NCBI GenBank assembly: GCA_024226255.1
Contig: JAAELU010000199.1
Coordinates: 1 to 57,723, forward strand
DNA from: a bacterium
Lineage (GTDB): Bacteria; Actinomycetota; Acidimicrobiia; Spongiisociales; UBA5794
Direction: 5' to 3'
DNA: 57,723 bases
Below, piece after piece: positions 26,763 through 34,773 of this stretch (its first letter is position 1; each line of letters opens with the position of its first letter). Both the position numbers and the translations under genes were made by a program. A model generated the notes under the pieces. The model was not told the DNA's origin and did no database searches. It worked only from the letters and a program-made list of their open reading frames with translations.

Positions 26763-27115
26763 CTCCGTCTCATTCGTGCCAGAGGCCAGGTCACGAGGGG
26801 TCCCGGAATAGCGGCCGACAACGGCTAGTCCCACATAGTGCCAAGAAAGGCCGTAAGCCTCTACATGCCCTATGCGATCGGAGTTTCACTGTCAGGTGAC
26901 GGTGCAAAGGCTGACCAATGCTGGGCGGGTGATAGTTCCACTCTCGAAATAGAACACATGAGACGTTCTAGATCGAGTCGGTGAGCCCAATGTCGACGCA
27001 ACGTACTCCTCCTCGAAGCGTCGATCGGGCCGTCGAATGGCTCGAGGAGAGCGACGGGTACCCCCTCACAAACCCGTGTCGTTCAATAGCTCTCCTCAGT
27101 GGGCCAGGGAGGAAC
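26763..27115. other. Noncoding stretch rich in dyads
   Basis: No convincing gene in 353 bp. It holds AAGGCCGTAAGCCTCT at 26847-26862 (also at 18252-18267). A symmetric dyad at 26941-26975 reads CTCGA-n3-AGAAC-n9-GTTCT-n3-TCGAG. A two-part stem at 27044-27097 has outer arms GAGGAGAGC / GCTCTCCTC and inner arms ACGGGT / ACCCGT. It could be regulatory DNA, a structured RNA or the remains of a mobile element; none is proven. Confidence 0.4.
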
Positions 27116-27146
27116 GGTGAACCCGGGTCTTTGACCCGGGTTCACC
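27116..27146 (-). terminator. Terminator hairpin of the ArsR-like gene
   Basis: GGTGAACCCGGGTC-TTT-GACCCGGGTTCACC: perfect 14-bp stem with a 3-nt loop. It includes the TGA stop codon (27144..27142) of the regulator, so the hairpin is partly coding. Confidence 0.75.
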
Positions 27147-27738
27147 CCTTGGAGGATTCGGGTTCCACCGCAAGTAGCACGGTGGTCAGTGAATAGGGTT
27201 GGGTCTCCGCTCCTGGCTCAGCCTCGGCCTTCGAAGCGTCCGCGACCAATTCCTCGAGTCGGATTCGGAAGTGTTCGAATTGCTCGGCCGTTAGATCGAC
27301 GATCGACCGGCCTATCACGCCATCGAGGGGGCCGCCGCGGAGCCGCGTCGCGAGCGCAGCTTCGGCTCCGGCTCTGGCGGGGCCCATTATCAGTCCGGCG
27401 AGCGCGGCGGCGCTCTTCGTCACGTCGTCGAGGTTCTCGGTGAGTTTTGGTCCCGGAGTGAAGTTCCTGGCCGCTACTCGATAGATCTTCTCTATTCGTG
27501 CTCCCGACTTGCGAGAGTCGACCACGTGGAGATAGCCGGCTGCCTCGAGAAGGTTCACGTGGTAGTACAGCCGTGTGATCGGCATGGCCATCTGATCGGC
27601 GATCTGTCGTACCGATGCAGGTCGGCTGGCGAGCTTGAGGATTCGGAGCCGGAGGTCGCTGTTGAGCGCCTCAACCTGCTGTGACGTTTCGATCAGCGCC
27701 TCGTCTGGCAACTCACCTAGTTCGTTCTCAGTGGACAT
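27142..27738 (-). CDS. ArsR-like winged-helix transcriptional regulator
   Basis: About 198 aa. The N-terminal winged HTH (residues about 18-85) has LRLRILKLASRPASVRQIAD as helix-turn-helix lead-in, MAMPITRLYYHVNLLEAAGYL as recognition helix, and a wing with RKSGARIEKIYRV. The C-terminal about 110 residues are an unassigned effector or dimerisation region, helical, ending in a Glu-rich tail. Cys-type metal sites of classic ArsR proteins are absent. ATG 27738 preferred; GTG 27747 possible. An AT-rich inverted repeat about 200 bp upstream is a candidate operator. Confidence 0.75.
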   Translation of the reverse strand: MSTENELGELPDEALIETSQQVEALNSDLRLRILKLASRPASVRQIADQMAMPITRLYYHVNLLEAAGYLHVVDSRKSGARIEKIYRVAARNFTPGPKLTENLDDVTKSAAALAGLIMGPARAGAEAALATRLRGGPLDGVIGRSIVDLTAEQFEHFRIRLEELVADASKAEAEPGAETQPYSLTTVLLAVEPESSKG

Positions 27739-27759
27739 CTGGTGCACGACCCTTTCGAC

Positions 27760-27897
27760 CTATCGAGCCAACCTGGGGGAGCGCCGATGGAAGGTTGGGC
27801 GGCTGGTTGTTGCTGTTGATTCGTGGCTCAGGCCATCCTGGTGGCGCTGTGACTCGGTGATTGTCCGGATTGCTTCTGGGTTGTTGAAGAACAGCAT
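27760..27897 (-). CDS. Possible 45-aa small ORF upstream of the regulator
   Basis: ATG 27897 with a purine-rich GGAAGGAA upstream, ending 13-22 nt before the regulator start. The peptide starts MLFFNNPEAIRTI and ends in a Ser/Thr/Arg/His-rich tail. Codon use is only moderately GC3-rich. It could be a leader or a small protein; no family recognised. Confidence 0.3.
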   Translation of the reverse strand: MLFFNNPEAIRTITESQRHQDGLSHESTATTSRPTFHRRSPRLAR

Positions 27898-27933
27898 TTG
27901 GGGTTCCTTCCCTCTCTATATGTTCAATCAATA

Positions 27934-27963
27934 TGAATATACATCGGAGTCCAGATATATTCA
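27934..27963. promoter_or_regulatory. AT-rich inverted repeat, candidate operator
   Basis: TGAATATA-n14-TATATTCA, perfect 8-bp arms, inside an about 80-bp AT-rich island (27915-27998) that stands out from the GC-rich window. It lies between the regulator unit (minus) and the LiaF-like gene (plus), a likely shared control region. Confidence 0.45.
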
Positions 27964-28055
27964 AGCGATTTAAATATGGCCAGAATTGTTGAATAGCCCG
28001 TCTCGGACGAACACAGTGGGAGTAGGGTTGGGTTCAGCGAGCCGAGGAGTAGATC

Positions 28056-28508
28056 ATGATGCGCAAGCTGGTACGCGCCGCGATGTTGCTGATGGCAGTT
28101 CAAGCCGCGGCGGCGATCATCGGACAAGTGCTGTCACGGAAGCTGACTCGTGGCGATGAGTCGAGCAACGAATTTCAGGTCGCAGCCTTCTGCGGGGGCA
28201 AGAGTTTCGAGAGCCATGCTGCCGGCTTGCGATCCGGATCGGTAATCACCTCCATGGGCGGGGTCGAGATCGACCTGAGAGAAGCGGCGTTGGACGCAGC
28301 GGGTGCAGATCTGGAGCTGAAGGTGACCATGGGGGGCATCCAGGTACTGGTTCCCGAGCACTGGGCCGTCGATCTATCCGCCGAAACCATGGCCGGCGAA
28401 TGTAGCGCTCACGTGACTGATATCGACGAGCTTCCCGCGGACGCTCCTCGGCTGCGCGTGTTTGCCGCGACGCGTATGGGCGGGGTGCTCGTTACGACCA
28501 AGGCGTAG
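28056..28508 (+). CDS. LiaF-like membrane protein
   Basis: A 150-aa protein with one N-terminal TM (about 8-25) and a C-terminal beta-rich domain like the LiaF/YvqF 'cell wall-active antibiotic response' domain: FQVAAFCGGKSF, SGSVITSMGGVEIDLREA, VTMGGIQVLVPEHW, ATRMGGVLV. GAGGAG lies 7-8 nt before ATG 28056. In LiaF proteins this domain modulates an envelope-stress kinase; no LiaRS pair is adjacent here. The divergent ArsR-like gene may regulate it. Confidence 0.65.
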   Translation: MMRKLVRAAMLLMAVQAAAAIIGQVLSRKLTRGDESSNEFQVAAFCGGKSFESHAAGLRSGSVITSMGGVEIDLREAALDAAGADLELKVTMGGIQVLVPEHWAVDLSAETMAGECSAHVTDIDELPADAPRLRVFAATRMGGVLVTTKA

Positions 28509-28525
28509 GGAAACATCTCCCGTCG

Positions 28526-28852
28526 CTACGGAGCCAACATCTTCTTGGCGGTCAGGAATGCATCGCCGAGCCAGGCACCCGCGTTGTCCGTACCCTCAGG
28601 TATGTCATCGGCGTGTTTGATCACGGTCACTAGAAACTCAGTGGTCGCCGCCAGCTCCTCCGAAGTCATGTGAATGGCATGTTCCTGAACCCGCTCGCTG
28701 AGGGCTCTGGCCTCGTCGCGGAACCAGCTGCGATCTGCATGTGGCTCGGCGGTGCCCCCCAGCAGCTCCCACGGGCGACCCGGCGAATCAGACCACTCCA
28801 CATGATCCAGAAATGCTGAGCAGACCTTCGCGGCAGCGTCCCAGGTGTTCAT
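28526..28852 (-). CDS. Conserved-looking hypothetical, 108 aa
   Basis: Soluble, mostly helical, rich in Ala, Glu, Asp and Trp (MNTWDAAAKVCSAFLDHVEW). No signal peptide or TM. The start ATG 28852 has GGAGG 4 nt upstream, supporting a real gene. Convergent with the LiaF-like gene. Family not recognised. Confidence 0.6.
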   Translation of the reverse strand: MNTWDAAAKVCSAFLDHVEWSDSPGRPWELLGGTAEPHADRSWFRDEARALSERVQEHAIHMTSEELAATTEFLVTVIKHADDIPEGTDNAGAWLGDAFLTAKKMLAP

Positions 28853-28978
28853 GCGTCCTCCGCTCGCTTGGCTTGCTCCGAGTGTATAACTCGGATCTTG
28901 AGCCGTCCTAGGGCGCGAAGGCCCTGAGCAGGGGTGTCATTGGGCATCGAATCGGCCAGATCGGGGGGTGCAGACACA

Positions 28979-29062
28979 AGCAAAGCCCCAGTCTGGGCGA
29001 CCATTGTCCAGTATCTGGTAACAGGTCTACGGACCTGATGCTGGCGCCGCAGGGGCTTTGCT
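28979..29062. other. Structured inverted-repeat element of 84 bp
   Basis: Perfect 11-bp terminal arms AGCAAAGCCCC / GGGGCTTTGCT enclose 62 bp containing a perfect CAGGTC-TACG-GACCTG hairpin (29022-29037 region) and short CCAG/CTGG stems. It lies in the 281-bp gap 28853-29133, upstream of the 108-aa gene. It does not fit a tRNA or a known riboswitch I can name. Confidence 0.4.
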
Positions 29063-29133
29063 CTTGATCCAATAATCGCCATGATGCGTCAGCTTCGCTA
29101 GGGCCATTTGGCCCCAATCTGTCACTCGCCGCG

Positions 29134-29325
29134 CTATTGGCGAGGTAGCTCCTCGAGCCAGTCGCTGAGAAGGGCGATAATCTCGCCCGCGGAGGCGATT
29201 TCCATCATCTCGAGGGGAGGAGCACCGCCGTCGATTGTTCGGGTGACGCGACCGTGAATCTCGCCGTTTGGGTGTCGCCAAGCCCGGACAACCATTGTGC
29301 CCCCCAGTGGGTGCTCATCTGCCAT
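29134..29325 (-). CDS. Small hypothetical protein, 63 aa
   Basis: Compact sequence with a pattern seen in small proteins of many bacteria: strand-rich start (MVVRAWRHPNGEIHGRVTRT), then PLEMMEIASAGEIIALLSDWLEEL as a C-terminal helix. Weak Shine-Dalgarno sequence. No function known. Confidence 0.5.
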   Translation of the reverse strand: MADEHPLGGTMVVRAWRHPNGEIHGRVTRTIDGGAPPLEMMEIASAGEIIALLSDWLEELPRQ

Positions 29326-29408
29326 GACCCCAAGGTATCAGGTGAGGCTCCACCACATCTTCTTGCCGAGGTGGCACACTGTTGCCGAGATGACACGAGG
29401 AGGGGCCA

Positions 29409-29936
29409 ATGTTCCAGAGATCCAGCCGTCTTGTGATTGTGAGTATGGCGCTCACATTGATCGTGGCGGCGTGCGGCGGCGGTGATGACGAAACGGCCGG
29501 CGACAACGACGGCGGTGACGGCACAACGGGTTCTACGGCGGCGACTGTGGTGCCGACTGCTCTGCCCAATATCCCGGGCTTGAGCGACGAGTGCCGAGCG
29601 TTGGCCAACATGATGTTGGCTGCAACGCAGGCGTTCACCGGTATCAACGAAAACGTCGATGAGATGTTCGCCGCCGCTGAGGCCGGTGTCCCCGACGATC
29701 TGCGCGACGATGTCGCGATCGTCAAGAAGGCCGTCGAGAGCTTCGGGGCCGCCCTTGAAGAGCTGGGTGTCAACCCTTTCCAGGATCCGACCGCTTTCGC
29801 CAACCTGACTGAAGAGCAGATCGAGCAACTCGAGGCAGCAAGTGACCTTCTCGACGGAGAAGATGTCAACAATGCCTTCGATGAGATTTCGGACTGGGGC
29901 GAGCGGGAGTGCGATGAGTTTGCCCCGGGTGGCTGA
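29409..29936 (+). CDS. Hypothetical lipoprotein, 175 aa
   Basis: Signal peptide with lipobox VAAC (Cys22), a Gly/Asp/Thr-rich linker (about 25-50), then a helical domain rich in Asp/Glu with DECRALANMMLAATQAF and a final ERECDEFAP; two conserved-looking Cys may form a disulfide. GAGGAGGGG precedes the ATG. No family recognised. Convergent with the DMT exporter. Confidence 0.6.
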   Translation: MFQRSSRLVIVSMALTLIVAACGGGDDETAGDNDGGDGTTGSTAATVVPTALPNIPGLSDECRALANMMLAATQAFTGINENVDEMFAAAEAGVPDDLRDDVAIVKKAVESFGAALEELGVNPFQDPTAFANLTEEQIEQLEAASDLLDGEDVNNAFDEISDWGERECDEFAPGG

Positions 29937-29947
29937 TTGGTTGGGCG

Positions 29948-30862
29948 CTATTCGGACTTGATGCGCCTCGAACCAAGGTACGCGCCGAGCGTGATGGTGG
30001 CGAGCCCGGCGACTTCAGCCGGTGAGAGACTCTCATTGAGAACGACGACGCCGAGAATGGCTGCGACGACCGGCACGAGATAGCCGACGATCGAGGCGCG
30101 CGGGGCGCCTGTCCGCGAGATCAACGCCGCCTGGAGTGAGCGAGCCATCCCCGTGCCGAGGATGCCCAAGATTGTGACAGCGAGGAACGATGTCCACGTG
30201 AATCGCGATTGTCCCAAGGCGAGAACGCCCGATGGGGTCATCACGACGGCTCCGATGATCTGGGCACGCACGATCACGGCAACAGCGCCGTAGCGCTGGG
30301 CCAGGGGGCCGGTGACGTTTGAAGTTATGGCATAGCCCACGAGCGCGATCATTACGTAGACGAGACCGACGATTCCAGTCTCGGCGCCGACGACGTTGTC
30401 GACCGACATGACGATGACTCCAACGAGACCCAGCAGCAGGCCGACAACGTGGATCCGTCGGATTGATCGGTTGCCGAGCAACGTGGCGACCGCCAATGTC
30501 GCCAGCGGAGTTGCCGCCGTCATCATTCCGGCGACTGACGACTCGATGGTCTGTTCTGCCAGAGCAAACAGCAGCGCCGGCCCCGCGTTGCCGACCACGG
30601 CGACCAGCGCGATCCCGCGCCAGTCACGGCGCTCGATCTGCACCCGCTGACGGGGGAGAAACAGAAGTGCCGCCGCCCCGAAGGCAAGTCGCATCCACGC
30701 GATGAGGCCGGGAGCGAAGGACTCGAGACCAAGAGCGATCCACAAATACGACGATCCCCAGGTGATCGAGATGATTCCGAGAAGTGTCCACTCGGTGACC
30801 CCGAAGTGGTCCGGCCGGGTGCCGGCGCTGGTCGCTAGAACACGACGAGAGTCTCGAGACAT
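29948..30862 (-). CDS. EamA/DMT-family transporter
   Basis: A 304-aa protein with 10 predicted TM helices in two EamA repeats (about residues 25-150 and 165-300). Typical blocks include WGSSYLWIALGLE in TM1 and the second-repeat end LSPAEVAGLATITLGAYL. Such proteins usually export metabolites or amino acids; the substrate is unknown. Single gene. Confidence 0.85.
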   Translation of the reverse strand: MSRDSRRVLATSAGTRPDHFGVTEWTLLGIISITWGSSYLWIALGLESFAPGLIAWMRLAFGAAALLFLPRQRVQIERRDWRGIALVAVVGNAGPALLFALAEQTIESSVAGMMTAATPLATLAVATLLGNRSIRRIHVVGLLLGLVGVIVMSVDNVVGAETGIVGLVYVMIALVGYAITSNVTGPLAQRYGAVAVIVRAQIIGAVVMTPSGVLALGQSRFTWTSFLAVTILGILGTGMARSLQAALISRTGAPRASIVGYLVPVVAAILGVVVLNESLSPAEVAGLATITLGAYLGSRRIKSE

Positions 30863-30914
30863 CGGTTGAGACTACGGCACGCGGCCAATGTGGAGTGTTC
30901 CGGGTCTCGGCGGC

Positions 30915-31820
30915 CTAGAGAGCGAACTTCCCCATGCGGATGCGATCCGCCTTCATGTTGCTGAGCTCTTCGGCGCCACTGACAACGATGTCGTGGTCGG
31001 GCACGAAGTCGAGCGTTGAGCTGCGGCCCTCATACGGCACGGCATTGAGGATCACTTTCATGGCGTTGAGTCGAGCGCACTGCTTTCGCTCCGATCGAAC
31101 AATCGTCCATGGGGCGGCGCTGGTGCTCGTTCGCTTCAGCATCTCGAACTTGAGGTCGGTGAAATCATCCCAATGCTCCTGGGCCTGCACGTCGATTTCG
31201 CTCAGTTTCCATTGGCGAAGCGGATCGTCGCGGCGGCGCTCGAACCGGTGCGCCTGTTCATCCTTGGTGACGCTGAAGTACAACTTCACGAGGACGGTTC
31301 CCTGTCGCACAAGATCCTTCTCGAATCCGACGACGCCCTTCATGAAGTGGTCATACTCCTCGTCGGAGCAGAATCCGAACACCTTCTCGACCATCGCCCG
31401 GTTGTACCAACTGCGGTCGAATAGGACCATCTCGCCACCACGCGGAAACTCGGCGACGTACCGCTGGAAGTACCATTGGGTCCGCTGTTCCTCATTGGGC
31501 TTTCCCAGGGCAACGACCCGATAGTGCTTCTCATTCATGTAGCGAGTAACTCGCCGGATTGTGCCACCCTTGCCGGCAGCGTCTCGGCCCTCGAAGAGCA
31601 CGACCATGCGTTGTCTCTTGGATTCGAGGTGACGTTGCAGTTTGAGGATTTCTACCTGCCACGGACGTAGCTCGTGATCAGCCGCTTCCTTCTTGAGGGC
31701 TTTGCGCGCCTCATCGCGCAGCACATCGACTTCATCCTGGAGTTCGAGGTGGGCCAATACCAACTTGGACAACGGCATTGGTTCGCCGCCGACGACAACT
31801 TCTGGGTCCTGCTCAGGCAT
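30915..31820 (-). CDS. Polyphosphate kinase 2 (PPK2)
   Basis: A 301-aa cytoplasmic kinase that transfers phosphate between polyphosphate and nucleoside diphosphates. Walker A VVLFEGRDAAGKGGTIRR, Walker B VLFDRSWYNRAMVEKVFGFC and the lid region RRRDDPLRQWKLSEID are clear. One PPK2 domain of usual size (class I-like). Start ATG 31820; the longer reading to 32090 adds 90 non-homologous residues overlapping the divergent region and is rejected. Confidence 0.9.
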   Translation of the reverse strand: MPEQDPEVVVGGEPMPLSKLVLAHLELQDEVDVLRDEARKALKKEAADHELRPWQVEILKLQRHLESKRQRMVVLFEGRDAAGKGGTIRRVTRYMNEKHYRVVALGKPNEEQRTQWYFQRYVAEFPRGGEMVLFDRSWYNRAMVEKVFGFCSDEEYDHFMKGVVGFEKDLVRQGTVLVKLYFSVTKDEQAHRFERRRDDPLRQWKLSEIDVQAQEHWDDFTDLKFEMLKRTSTSAAPWTIVRSERKQCARLNAMKVILNAVPYEGRSSTLDFVPDHDIVVSGAEELSNMKADRIRMGKFAL

Positions 31821-31962
31821 GGCGCAACGGTAGCACTGCAAGAGGAAGCGTATTAGGGGCGTATGGCCTTGGGGCGCTCGCGGTGTGAACACAGCGCAAT
31901 CCGCCGCGTAGACTTCATGGCGGTGTCTGGATGGTCGATTCAAGTCGGCGTGAGGAGCCTCG

Positions 31963-32559
31963 ATGGCATATCTGCGAATGAGAGCTCTCGTGGTGATGCT
32001 GCTATTGGGACTCGGTTTGACGGGGTGTGGAACGTCCGGGTCGGGGACGATCGTCTCGAGTGTCCGCTCCGTGACGGAATTCGACGGCATTGTGGTGAGT
32101 GACGGGCTGAGTGTTGAGCTCGACGTCGCAGCCGGTACGGCGCACTCGGTGACGGTGAACTACGACGACAACATCATCGATCAGGTGATCACGAGAGTGA
32201 CGGGCGGGGTCCTGGTCATCGAGTTCGACGGAAGTGTCAATTTCTCCGGTTCGGGACGTTCGGTCGTCGTCACCATGCCTCGACTGGCTTCCCTCGACGC
32301 CAGTGGTGGAGCCAGTGTTTCTGCCGAAGGGATGGCCGATCGAATCTCGATCGAAGCGTCCGGTGGTTCCTCAATATCCACAGGCGGACTGCAGGCTGCT
32401 CACGTCACCCTCGACGTGTCAGGCGGGGCAAGCGTGACTGTCTACGCAATGAGCTCCGCAACTGGCGAGGCGTCAGGCGGCTCTTCGGTCAGCGTGTTGG
32501 GGTCGCCGGGCGTATTCGACATCGACAGCAGTGGGGGATCGAGCGTCTCGGGCGGCTAG
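31963..32559 (+). CDS. DUF2807 (GIN-domain) lipoprotein
   Basis: A 198-aa protein with lipobox LTGC (Cys22) and a DUF2807 'head GIN' beta-helix: start EFDGIVVSDGLSVELDV, then repeated ASGGASVS / ASGGSSIS rungs to the C terminus. AGGAG lies 6 nt before the ATG. Surface exposed; role unknown, found in envelope proteins. Confidence 0.85.
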   Translation: MAYLRMRALVVMLLLGLGLTGCGTSGSGTIVSSVRSVTEFDGIVVSDGLSVELDVAAGTAHSVTVNYDDNIIDQVITRVTGGVLVIEFDGSVNFSGSGRSVVVTMPRLASLDASGGASVSAEGMADRISIEASGGSSISTGGLQAAHVTLDVSGGASVTVYAMSSATGEASGGSSVSVLGSPGVFDIDSSGGSSVSGG

Positions 32560-32576
32560 CCGGTCCCTCGGCAACC

Positions 32577-33272
32577 TCAGTTGCTCAGTGCCCAGTCGAC
32601 GGCAGCCAGAGCATGAATGCGTGTCGTTGGAAAGTAGGGGACCGACACATCTTCGCGTTTCACGAGCAATTCGATTTCCGTACAACCGGCAATGATTCCG
32701 GTGGCGCCGGCCGCCGTGAGGCCGTCGATGATCCCGAGGTAGGTATTTCGTGATTCATCCGTAATGATGCCCTGAACCAGTTCGTCGTAGATGATGTTGT
32801 GCACGACGGTGCGGCCGTCGGGTCCAGGGACGCGGACGTCGAGGCCGTGCCGGTTTTCGAGCCGCCCCCGGTAGAAGTCCTCTTCCATCGTGAAACGGGT
32901 GCCGAGCAATGCAACCGAGGCCACGGCGGCGGCCTGGACGGCCGCTGCCGTCGCGTCGGCAATGTGGATGAGCGGGATGGATATCGCAGCCTGTACCTCG
33001 TCGGCCATGAGGTGCATCGTGTTAGTGCAGATCAAGAGGCACTCACCGCCGCCGGCTTCGATCCGCTGCGCAGCGTCGACCATCGCCGCCGTAGCCGACT
33101 CCCAATCACCGCGGTGCTGCAGTGTTTCGATGTCGTGAAAGTCCACCGAGTACATCACCGACTTCGCCGAGTGAGTGCCTCCGAGGCGCCGGCGGACCTC
33201 TTCGTTGATGATCCGGTAGTACTCGGCCGAAGACTCCCAGCTCATTCCTCCGAGCAATCCAATGGTTCGCAT
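32577..33272 (-). CDS. Aspartate/glutamate racemase family protein
   Basis: A 231-aa enzyme of the Asp/Glu/hydantoin racemase fold. N terminus IGLLGGMSWESSAEYYR; the two catalytic cysteines lie in LLICTNTMH and IAGCTEIELL. Most similar in pattern to YgeA-type broad-specificity amino-acid racemases, which supply D-amino acids. Convergent with the DUF2807 gene. Confidence 0.88.
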   Translation of the reverse strand: MRTIGLLGGMSWESSAEYYRIINEEVRRRLGGTHSAKSVMYSVDFHDIETLQHRGDWESATAAMVDAAQRIEAGGGECLLICTNTMHLMADEVQAAISIPLIHIADATAAAVQAAAVASVALLGTRFTMEEDFYRGRLENRHGLDVRVPGPDGRTVVHNIIYDELVQGIITDESRNTYLGIIDGLTAAGATGIIAGCTEIELLVKREDVSVPYFPTTRIHALAAVDWALSN

Positions 33273-33640
33273 CGCCGGAAGTATATGTAGCCGGACATCG
33301 CTCCAGGAGGCATCGGGGTTGGGTCCAAATCGATTCTCAGCTCATCCGCGTTGTCGACGCGCTCAACTCGAGTCGGCCACGGATTGAGGTCGATGCAGTT
33401 GAGTTGCGCCGTCCGCACAACGTTGCACGGAGAACGCGGCACGAAGTACCCGGCGCTGCGGCCTGATGGGAAGTCGGCAAAGAGGCGCTCACCGGCGGCG
33501 CCTTCACTCCGTCTTTGACCGCTTGCGTATTCGCCCGGCGGGTGCTGGGAGGTGCTGCGATCTCCGTCGAAACCTCGGCTTCGGGGCCGTCTGCAGACCG
33601 TGCCGTTGCAACCACTCCTCCCGGAGGGCCGATTGCCCAC
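33242..33640 (-). CDS. Uncertain ORF, possibly the 3' part of a degraded gene
   Basis: The last about 75 residues (ERLFADFPSGRSAGYFVP..., TPMPPGAMSGYIYFRRCE) have strong GC3 bias and look like protein, but the first about 55 residues are low-complexity and Arg/Ser-rich, and an overlapping frame (33337-33654) looks equally plausible upstream. It overlaps the racemase start by 31 nt. It could be a frameshifted small exported protein. The 470-bp stretch 33273-33743 holds nothing better. Confidence 0.25.
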   Translation of the reverse strand: MGNRPSGRSGCNGTVCRRPRSRGFDGDRSTSQHPPGEYASGQRRSEGAAGERLFADFPSGRSAGYFVPRSPCNVVRTAQLNCIDLNPWPTRVERVDNADELRIDLDPTPMPPGAMSGYIYFRRCEPLDCSEE

Positions 33641-33743
33641 CTCGCCGACGGCAACGGAACGGACCGATCAAAGATCGGTTTGGCTTCCTGCGGTGGGCGA
33701 CCGATGGATAGGCTGAGTCATCGTCGAGAACCAGATCGGAAAC

Positions 33744-34721
33744 ATGCACCAACTCGAGCCACTTCTCATGTCGCCTGTACTTGCGGAGAAACCGTGGGGA
33801 GGCCGCCGCCTGGCCGAATACGGCAAGGTGTTGCCCGACGGCGTCTGGATAGGCGAGAGCTGGGATGTCGCCGATCTTCCGGCCGACGCGGTGTCGGCTG
33901 TTGCCGACCCTCGGTCCCGGGTCGCTTCCGGGCAGTTCGAGGGCCGTGCCCTGTGCGAACTCATAGCCGAGTTCGGCGAGGATTTGCTGGGATGCGCCAG
34001 CCCGACGCCCGAAGGTGACTTCCCACTGCTTGTTAAGTTGCTCGATGCCAGAGAGCACCTCTCGGTCCAGGTTCACCCCGATCGGAAGTACGTCAAGAAG
34101 CATCCGACGGCCCGCCTCAAGACAGAGTCGTGGTACGTGGTTGCGGCCGACCCGGGCGCTCACCTGTACTTGGGTCTGCGGGACGGTGCCACCGTCGCCG
34201 ATGTTGCTTCGCGAATGGGTACGGCAGGGATAGTGGGTCTGCTCAGAACGATTCCGGCAATGCCCGGCGACTTCCACCACCTCCCGGCCGGTCTGGTGCA
34301 TGCGCTGGGGGCGGGTGTGATGGTCGCCGAGGTGCAAACGCCGAGCGATACGACGTTCCGTCTGTACGACTGGGAGGATCGTTACGGGAGGCCTAACCGG
34401 CCGATGCACGGGGCCGAGGCCCTCGAAGCCATCCGTCCAGATCTGGACTCCGTTATGTCTTCGCGACCTGAGGGCCCTGGCAGTCGTCGGCTGCTGGCTC
34501 GGGAGCTGTACTGGATGACCGAGCACCGCAGCTCTGGTGGATCAGTCGAGATTGTGCGCCGGCCGGAGGTACGTGTGATCGTGATGGTCGCCGGAGCCGC
34601 GCGGATCGATCGCCTCGAAGTGGCCGCAGGCGCCACTGTTGTGGTGCCTGCTTGCGTCGTCCTCGATGCCGCCATCGAGGCCACAGCTGACACCGTGATT
34701 CTCGAGGTTGGGCTCGTGTGA
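33744..34721 (+). CDS. manA: Mannose-6-phosphate isomerase, class I
   Basis: A 325-aa Zn-dependent cupin enzyme interconverting fructose-6-P and mannose-6-P. Start block PVLAEKPWGGRRL; Zn ligands in LSVQVHPDRKY, KTESWYVV and LPAGLVHALG; QTPSDTTFRLYDW is the family's C-terminal signature. A little shorter than E. coli ManA (391), like many actinobacterial forms. Feeds GDP-mannose and mannosylation. Confidence 0.9.
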   Translation: MHQLEPLLMSPVLAEKPWGGRRLAEYGKVLPDGVWIGESWDVADLPADAVSAVADPRSRVASGQFEGRALCELIAEFGEDLLGCASPTPEGDFPLLVKLLDAREHLSVQVHPDRKYVKKHPTARLKTESWYVVAADPGAHLYLGLRDGATVADVASRMGTAGIVGLLRTIPAMPGDFHHLPAGLVHALGAGVMVAEVQTPSDTTFRLYDWEDRYGRPNRPMHGAEALEAIRPDLDSVMSSRPEGPGSRRLLARELYWMTEHRSSGGSVEIVRRPEVRVIVMVAGAARIDRLEVAAGATVVVPACVVLDAAIEATADTVILEVGLV

Positions 34722-34773
34722 ATCCGGCCCGCCCCCCGCAGTGACGGTGCGGCACCAGCACTAGTCTTTCCGG

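Noticed and set aside
18252..26862. 16-bp exact direct repeat AAGGCCGTAAGCCTCT (18252 and 26847) as attachment sites flanking a mobile segment
   Set aside because: By chance about 0.4-0.8 exact 16-mer pairs are expected in a window this size, and no integrase is present. Noted only as a possible shared site.
26941..26975. LexA/SOS box
   Set aside because: The AGAAC/GTTCT arms are 9 nt apart, too far for the actinobacterial CGAAC-n4-GTTCG site.
28979..29062. tRNA gene
   Set aside because: An 11-bp end stem, no T-loop and no anticodon-arm arrangement on either strand.
28849..29082. 77-aa ORF upstream of the 108-aa gene
   Set aside because: It reads through the structured inverted repeat, has an Arg-rich start and no start signal; only its ATGA overlap with 28852 argued for it.
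33504..34526. 340-aa minus-strand ORF opposite manA
   Set aside because: manA has full family motifs on the plus strand; the antisense product is Arg/His-rich and unrecognisable.
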